NCBI RefSeq assembly: GCF_013408525.1
Contig: NZ_JACBZM010000001.1
Location: forward strand, 3,596,001-3,660,000
Direction: 5' to 3'
Source: Nocardioides aromaticivorans
GTDB taxonomy: Bacteria > Actinomycetota > Actinomycetes > Propionibacteriales > Nocardioidaceae
DNA length: 64,000 bases
Part shown: piece by piece, positions 60,550 through 64,000 of the stretch
How positions within the stretch are numbered: position 1 is the stretch's first letter
Layout: each line of letters opens with the position of its first letter
Program-made: the position numbers and the translations under genes
Notes under the pieces: generated by a model
What the model saw: the letters and a program-made list of their open reading frames with translations, nothing else
Databases searched by the model: none
Told to the model about the DNA's origin: nothing

Positions 60550-61217
60550 CGCGCCTGGTCCACCAACGCTTCCTGCGGCCGGGGGGAGCGGTGGGCACCG
60601 CTGTCGCTGTCGGGAGAGGTCGGGTGCGCGCTGGCGCGGCCGCCGTTGACCGGCGGCAGGCCGGGAAGGTCCGGAACGCCATCGAGTCCCGACGGTTGGG
60701 GAACCGACGGGACTACGGTGGGAACGGGCAGCGAGGGGACCTCCGGGAGGTCGACCTCGCCCCCGGGTGGGTCGCCGCTCGGCGGCGACGGGGTCGGACC
60801 GCCGGACGGTCGGCCGGACGGTACGCCGCTGTCGCTGGGCTCGGCCGGCGTCGTGGCCTGGCCGGTCTCCTCGCCCGCGGGGTCCGACGCGTCGGTGCCA
60901 GCGGGTGAGGTCGGCGCGTCCGAGGGTGGGGTTCGGGCGTCGCCGGGTTGTGGGTCGGTCGGCTGTTGCGTGATGCGTTCCTCGGGGCGGAACGGTGAAT
61001 CCGTCCCAGGCAGGGCGCCTGCTGCCCACGAGGTCGCTCCGACGGCGATCGCACCCCCCAGCACAATCGCAAGCCGTGCACCAGCCGACCGACCCGGTCG
61101 CGCCGCCGGCACCGTCGAGCTTGCGCTCAACTCGGCCAGCTGCGCGAGCAGCACCGGATCCGGATCGGCTGGGCGCACCTCGGCGCGCAGCGTCTCGATC
61201 CAGTCCGGACGGGTCAT
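60546..61217 (-). CDS. Single-pass membrane protein, sigma-factor partner 2
   Basis: This 223-residue protein has a cytoplasmic start (1-46; WIETLRAEVRPADPDPVLLAQLAELSASS), one transmembrane helix (47-67) and an extracytoplasmic tail very rich in Pro, Ser, Gly and Thr. The segment PDPVLLAQLAELSAS matches PDPVFLGVLAELGAS of the first cassette. It has no zinc-binding anti-sigma motif. It is coupled to sigma factor 2 through a GTGA overlap, suggesting it holds that sigma factor at the membrane. The Met at 61217 is chosen over one further upstream because the cytoplasmic start then aligns with the paralogue. Confidence 0.78.
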   Translation of the reverse strand: MTRPDWIETLRAEVRPADPDPVLLAQLAELSASSTVPAARPGRSAGARLAIVLGGAIAVGATSWAAGALPGTDSPFRPEERITQQPTDPQPGDARTPPSDAPTSPAGTDASDPAGEETGQATTPAEPSDSGVPSGRPSGGPTPSPPSGDPPGGEVDLPEVPSLPVPTVVPSVPQPSGLDGVPDLPGLPPVNGGRASAHPTSPDSDSGAHRSPRPQEALVDQAR

Positions 61218-61286
61218 GGTTTCTCTTTCGAGTTGGACCATCGTGAACGGGCCCGATCACGATGGGGAAGGGAATCCCCTCGTGCA

Positions 61287-61337
61287 GTACCTGTCACGCG
61301 GTCGGCTGTGCGTTACATCCTCGCGAAAATCTTTTCG
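61287..61337 (-). promoter_or_regulatory. Conserved sigma-cassette promoter module, copy 2
   Basis: On the minus strand: palindrome CGAAAAGATTTTCG (61324-61337), 4 bases, GATGTAAC (61312-61319), 17 bases, ACAGGTAC (61287-61294). It lies 70 bases upstream of the second membrane-protein start. Compare copy 1 at 59981-60031. No coding region overlaps here, so its conservation is not explained by protein sequence. Confidence 0.7.
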
Positions 61338-61374
61338 GGCCGCACCCGAACGCCGCATCGCCGGCTGCCGGGCA

Positions 61375-61412
61375 GGGTCGGCCGGCGGGGTCGGCCGGCA
61401 GGGTCAGCCGGC
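61375..61412. repeat. Three 13-bp tandem repeats at the end of the haemoglobin gene
   Basis: The 12-mer GGGTCGGCCGGC occurs at 61375-61386 and 61388-61399, with a one-base variant (GGGTCAGCCGGC) at 61401-61412, each separated by one base. The third copy contains the stop codon of the truncated haemoglobin gene (61404-61406), so the repeat straddles the end of the frame. Confidence 0.8.
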
Positions 61413-61799
61413 GGTGTTCACCATGAAGTTCGCGGCGTGCGTGACGTACTCCCAGAACCGGGCGTCCTGCTCCGGGGTGAGGTCGACGCTGTCGAGCCCG
61501 GCGCGGAAGTGGGTGAGCCACCGGTCGCGGGCGTCGAGGTCCACGGCGAACGGCGCGTGCCGCATGCGCAGGCGCGGGTGCCCGCGCTGCTGGGAGTAGG
61601 TCGTCGGCCCGCCCCAGTACTGCACGAGGAACATCAGGAACCGTTCCTCGGCGGGGCCGAGGTCCGCCTCGGGGTACATCGGCCGCAGGACCTCGTCCTG
61701 CGCGACGCCCTCGTAGAAGCGGGCGACGATGCGGCGGAAGGTCTCCAGCCCGCCGATCTCGTCGTAGAAGGTCTGCTCCTGCTCCACGTCGTCCATCAT
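61404..61799 (-). CDS. glbO: Group II truncated haemoglobin (GlbO-type)
   Basis: This 131-residue globin is of the trHbO type. The segments DEIGGLETFRRIVARFYEGVAQDEVLRPMYPEADLGPAEERFLMFLVQYWGGPTTYSQQRGHPRLRMRHAPFAV are nearly those of M. tuberculosis GlbO, including the proximal His in RMRHAPF and the CD1/G8 aromatic region. It binds O2 or NO and helps in redox chemistry. The start at 61799 overlaps the MscS stop (ATGA), so it is expressed with the channel. A GC-rich triplet repeat spans its stop codon. Confidence 0.93.
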   Translation of the reverse strand: MMDDVEQEQTFYDEIGGLETFRRIVARFYEGVAQDEVLRPMYPEADLGPAEERFLMFLVQYWGGPTTYSQQRGHPRLRMRHAPFAVDLDARDRWLTHFRAGLDSVDLTPEQDARFWEYVTHAANFMVNTAG

Positions 61800-62794
61800 C
61801 CCTCGTCGCCGGTGGCGGCCTTCGGGGGAGGGGCGTCGTGGTCGCGGCGGTCCTCGCGGTGCCACACCACGCGCTGGGCGAACGGGATCTCGATGCCCTC
61901 GTGGTCGAAGCGGGCCTTGATCCGCTGTCGCAGGGCGCGGGCGACGGCCCACTGCTCGAGCGGCGCCGTCTTCACCATCACCCGGATCGTCACCGAGTCG
62001 GCCGCCAGCATCTCCACGCCGGTCACCTCCGGCTCCTCGATGATGAGCCCGTTGAACTCCTCGTCCTCCCACAGGTCGTGGGCGACCTCGCGGAGCACCC
62101 GCTGCACGCGGGCCAGGTCCTCGCCGTACCCGACGCCGACGTCGACGACCGCCCGGGACCAGTTCTGGCTCTTGTTGCCGACCCGGAGGATCTCGCCGTT
62201 GGGGACGTACCAGACCGTCCCGTTGATGTCGCGCAGCCGCGTCATCCGCAGGGTCACGGCCTCGACCGTGCCGTTGGCCTCGCCCACGTCGACGACGTCG
62301 CCGACGCCGTACTGGTCCTCGATGAACACGAAGATCCCGGCGAGGAAGTCCTTGACGAGCGACTGGGCGCCGAAGCCGAGCGCGATGCCGATGATGCCGG
62401 CGCTCGCGATGATCGGCGCGATGTCGACGCCGAGCTCGCTGAGCACCATCGTGCCGATGACCGCTGCCACGACGAAGGTGATGATGCTCTTCAGCAGCCC
62501 GGCCATGGTCGCCGCGCGCTGCTTGCGCCGTGCGGCGACCGAGGTCTCGACCCGCTCGGGCAGCACGCCCTTCTCCGCGCGACTCGCGATCCGGTCGACG
62601 ACGCGGTGCAGGAGCCAGCGGATGACCAACCCCAGCAGGACCAGCCCGATCACCGCCAGCGGCTTGCCGATCAGCACGTCGGACCACTCCGCGAGGCGGC
62701 GGTTGCCGGTGACGTCCCACGTCAGGTCGCACACCTGCTCGCCGTCGGCGCAGGGGTTGACCGCGTCGGTTGCCGTGAGGAGGAGTGAAAGCAT
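61796..62794 (-). CDS. Small-conductance mechanosensitive channel (MscS family)
   Basis: This 332-residue channel has helices at about 40-60 and 90-113 and the pore helix TM3 at about 115-145 (IIASAGIIGIALGFGAQSLVKDFLAGIFVFIEDQYGVGDVV). The beta domain follows with the MscS motif GTVEAVTLRMTRLRDINGTVWYVPNGEI. It releases solutes on hypo-osmotic shock. The C-terminus ends in a charged tail (HREDRRDHDAPPP). The start at 62794 is supported by GGAAG upstream. It is coupled to the haemoglobin gene. Confidence 0.93.
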   Translation of the reverse strand: MLSLLLTATDAVNPCADGEQVCDLTWDVTGNRRLAEWSDVLIGKPLAVIGLVLLGLVIRWLLHRVVDRIASRAEKGVLPERVETSVAARRKQRAATMAGLLKSIITFVVAAVIGTMVLSELGVDIAPIIASAGIIGIALGFGAQSLVKDFLAGIFVFIEDQYGVGDVVDVGEANGTVEAVTLRMTRLRDINGTVWYVPNGEILRVGNKSQNWSRAVVDVGVGYGEDLARVQRVLREVAHDLWEDEEFNGLIIEEPEVTGVEMLAADSVTIRVMVKTAPLEQWAVARALRQRIKARFDHEGIEIPFAQRVVWHREDRRDHDAPPPKAATGDEG

Positions 62795-62876
62795 CCCGAC
62801 AGTCTTCCAAATGAGTCGTGACCGGTTGGCGGCCACCACCTGCCCCGGCGGGGCCGGGTGCCGATATCCTCCTCCC

Positions 62877-63245
62877 GTGACCAGCACTGTTGTACGACGC
62901 CTCCTCGCCCTGTGCTCCCTCGTCGGCGTGAGCGCGCTGCTCGTCGTGGCCGGCGCGAGTGCGGCCTCCGCCGACACCCCCGAGCCCCGTCCGGGCAGCT
63001 GGGAGCCGAAGCCGGACATCGACGTCCTCCACGCGTGGCTGGTCCTGGCCGGCATCCCGCTGCTGGTGTTCGTCGTCATCACGCTGCTCTTCGTCGCGCC
63101 GGCGCTCGCCCGCGGCGCCGACCTCAGCCCCAACGCGCTGGAGCCCGAGAACCAGTGGCTCGGCGGCCCGCGCAAGGCGGCCGGCGAGCTGGCGGCGCCG
63201 GACTCCGAGGACTCGAAGGCCGGCGGCGCCGGCGGCAGCTGGTAG
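62877..63245 (+). CDS. Small secreted/membrane hypothetical protein
   Basis: This 122-residue protein has a signal-peptide-like N-terminus (LLALCSLVGVSALLVVAGASAASAD), then a Pro-rich stretch, a transmembrane helix (about 52-75; LHAWLVLAGIPLLVFVVITLLFV), and an acidic Gly-rich C-terminus ending GGAGGSW. The family is not recognised. TATCCT at 62865-62870 lies six bases before the GTG, indicating leaderless transcription. The next gene starts ten bases after its stop. Confidence 0.72.
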   Translation: MTSTVVRRLLALCSLVGVSALLVVAGASAASADTPEPRPGSWEPKPDIDVLHAWLVLAGIPLLVFVVITLLFVAPALARGADLSPNALEPENQWLGGPRKAAGELAAPDSEDSKAGGAGGSW

Positions 63246-63254
63246 TCCGCGGCC

Positions 63255-63614
63255 ATGAGCACCACGGCACTGAACGCGACCGAGCGCGCCGCGCTCGACG
63301 TCACCATCCGCAACGCCGAGCAGGCCTGCCGGGCGGAGATCTCGGTCTTCGTCGGTGCTGCCAGCGGCGACCCGCGCGACTTCGCGACCAGCCTGCACAA
63401 CACGCTCGTGCTCCCGGCGCGCAGCGTGCTCGTGATGGTCGACCCCGACCGCCGGCTGGTCGAGATCGTGACCGGCGGCCACGTCCGCGAGCGGCTCACC
63501 GACGACGAGGCGCAGCAGGCCGTCGCCGCGATGACCGAGCGCTTCGCCGAGGGTGACCTCGCGGGCGGCCTCAACCGCGGCATCGAGCTCCTGGGTGAGC
63601 TCGCCAAGGACTGA
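63255..63614 (+). CDS. DUF5130-like/TPM-domain protein
   Basis: This 119-residue protein resembles actinobacterial DUF5130 or TPM-like domains: RAALDVTIRNAEQACRAEISVFVGAASGDPRDFAT and VLVMVDPDRRLVEIVTGGHVRERLTDDEAQQAVAAM. No signal peptide or transmembrane helix. Its role is unknown. It probably shares an operon with the preceding small membrane protein and is followed by a terminator. Confidence 0.8.
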   Translation: MSTTALNATERAALDVTIRNAEQACRAEISVFVGAASGDPRDFATSLHNTLVLPARSVLVMVDPDRRLVEIVTGGHVRERLTDDEAQQAVAAMTERFAEGDLAGGLNRGIELLGELAKD

Positions 63615-63631
63615 GCCCGCCACCACGACGC

Positions 63632-63669
63632 GCAACGGCCCGGCACCCCGAGGGGCGCCGGGCCGTTGC
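63632..63669. terminator. Bidirectional terminator before the aminopeptidase gene
   Basis: GCAACGGCCCGGC (63632-63644) pairs perfectly with GCCGGGCCGTTGC (63657-63669), with an inner CCCC/GGGG stem. It sits between two convergent genes, 17 bases after the DUF5130-like gene and 14 bases before the end of the aminopeptidase gene. Confidence 0.75.
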
Positions 63670-63683
63670 CGTGTCCGGGGGCG

Positions 63684-64000
63684 CTACGAGGCGTCGAACG
63701 CCTGGGCGGCGAGCGCGCGGGCCACGTCGGCCCGGCCCTCGCGCACGTAGCGCACCGCGCCCGGGTTGACCGCGTCGGCGTTGGCGGCGAGCCACGCGTC
63801 GACGGCCTCGAGCGTCTCCGGGGTGGCGATCAGGCGCGGGAAGATGAACTCCAGCGCGACCGACGCCTTGTGCGCGCCCAGCCGCTCCCAGGTGCCGGCG
63901 ACGTCGGCGAGGTAGGTCGCGACGTACGGGGCGAGCACCTCCTCCTGGCCGGCCTGCCAGAAGGAGAGGACGACGCTGCGCTGCGTCTCGTTCGGCGTCG
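63684..64000 (-). CDS. M1-family aminopeptidase N, C-terminal part (truncated by window edge)
   Basis: The minus-strand frame is open to the window end and reads NETQRSVVLSFWQAGQEEVLAPYV, then YLADVAGTWERLGAHKASVALEFIFP, ending FDAS. These are C-terminal ERAP1-like domain sequences of actinobacterial aminopeptidase N (PepN). The catalytic HExxH domain lies outside the window, so identification rests on about 105 residues. Confidence 0.8.
   Translation of the reverse strand, partial: TPNETQRSVVLSFWQAGQEEVLAPYVATYLADVAGTWERLGAHKASVALEFIFPRLIATPETLEAVDAWLAANADAVNPGAVRYVREGRADVARALAAQAFDAS

Noticed and set aside
59222..61217. Cell-wall surface or collagen-like repeat proteins
   Set aside because: The Pro/Ser/Gly-rich tails are irregular with no fixed repeat length, and the gene pairing with sigma factors suggests regulators instead.

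Overview
The window is high-GC actinobacterial chromosome, most likely Nocardioides or a close relative in the Nocardioidaceae. The basis is the codon bias, the many GTG starts, the protein families, and a gene order (clpS, a DUF2017 gene, mec, cysO, cysM, murI, an Rv1339-type metallo-beta-lactamase, rph, rdgB) that matches the Mycobacterium tuberculosis Rv1331-Rv1341 backbone. I see no phage genes, transposases, CRISPR arrays or plasmid functions. About 75 protein genes and four tRNA genes fill nearly all of the sequence, and the only stretch over 300 bases without a protein gene (43351-43704) holds a tRNA.

Layout. 1-3.7 kb: PaaI-type thioesterase (cut by the edge), a MarR/MFS efflux pair with a 19-bp operator-like dyad, a DUF1697 gene, clpS and a DUF2017 gene. 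3.7-9.6 kb: a tripartite tricarboxylate transporter (tctC-tctB-tctA) ending in a universal stress protein, divergent from a CitA/DpiB-like two-component system. 9.6-21.2 kb: desaturase, the CysM cysteine pathway (mec-cysO-cysM), a lipoprotein phosphodiesterase, murI, MBL phosphodiesterase, a NarL-type two-component system, an ABC exporter, an SGNH hydrolase, rph and rdgB. 21.2-26.3 kb: tRNA-Leu, an unknown membrane protein, a peroxiredoxin, an ECF-type nickel/cobalt transporter with a Nur-like box, and DUF3618 and GroES-like genes. 26.3-38 kb: a composite palindromic element, two penicillin-acylase-family Ntn hydrolases, a crotonase, a WYL regulator pair, a GAF-ANTAR regulator, tRNA-Lys, an FAD oxidoreductase and a pirin. 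38-48 kb: a MarR-GNAT fusion, tRNA-His, orn, a MauE/DsbA pair, adenosine deaminase, acyl-CoA dehydrogenase, tRNA-Arg, a His-rich DUF4396 protein behind a CsoR-like operator, NAD-malic enzyme and an aminopeptidase P. 47.3-54.1 kb: PrsW overlapping two dynamin-like GTPases, an SSB-like protein and ettA. 54.3-58.6 kb: MarR, GNAT, thiolase, tandem hot-dog thioesterase and enoyl-CoA hydratase, the last three next to KstR-like boxes. 58.5-61.4 kb: two tandem cassettes, each a single-pass membrane protein followed by an ECF-like sigma factor. 61.4-64 kb: a group II truncated haemoglobin, an MscS channel, two small proteins, and the C-terminus of an aminopeptidase N cut by the edge.

Two patterns run across the window. 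First, about twenty genes carry a TAnnnT hexamer exactly 6-8 nt before the start codon, as expected for leaderless transcripts. Second, several promoters carry clear dyads that suggest specific regulation: a MarR site, Nur, KstR-like, CsoR-like, and a two-copy sigma-cassette promoter module with identical spacing. The strongest candidates for something undescribed are the duplicated sigma/membrane-protein cassettes with their shared promoter module, the His-rich DUF4396 protein with its coupled 46-residue partner, and the PrsW-dynamin-dynamin operon. All family names come from reading the translations and from memory; no database search was run.
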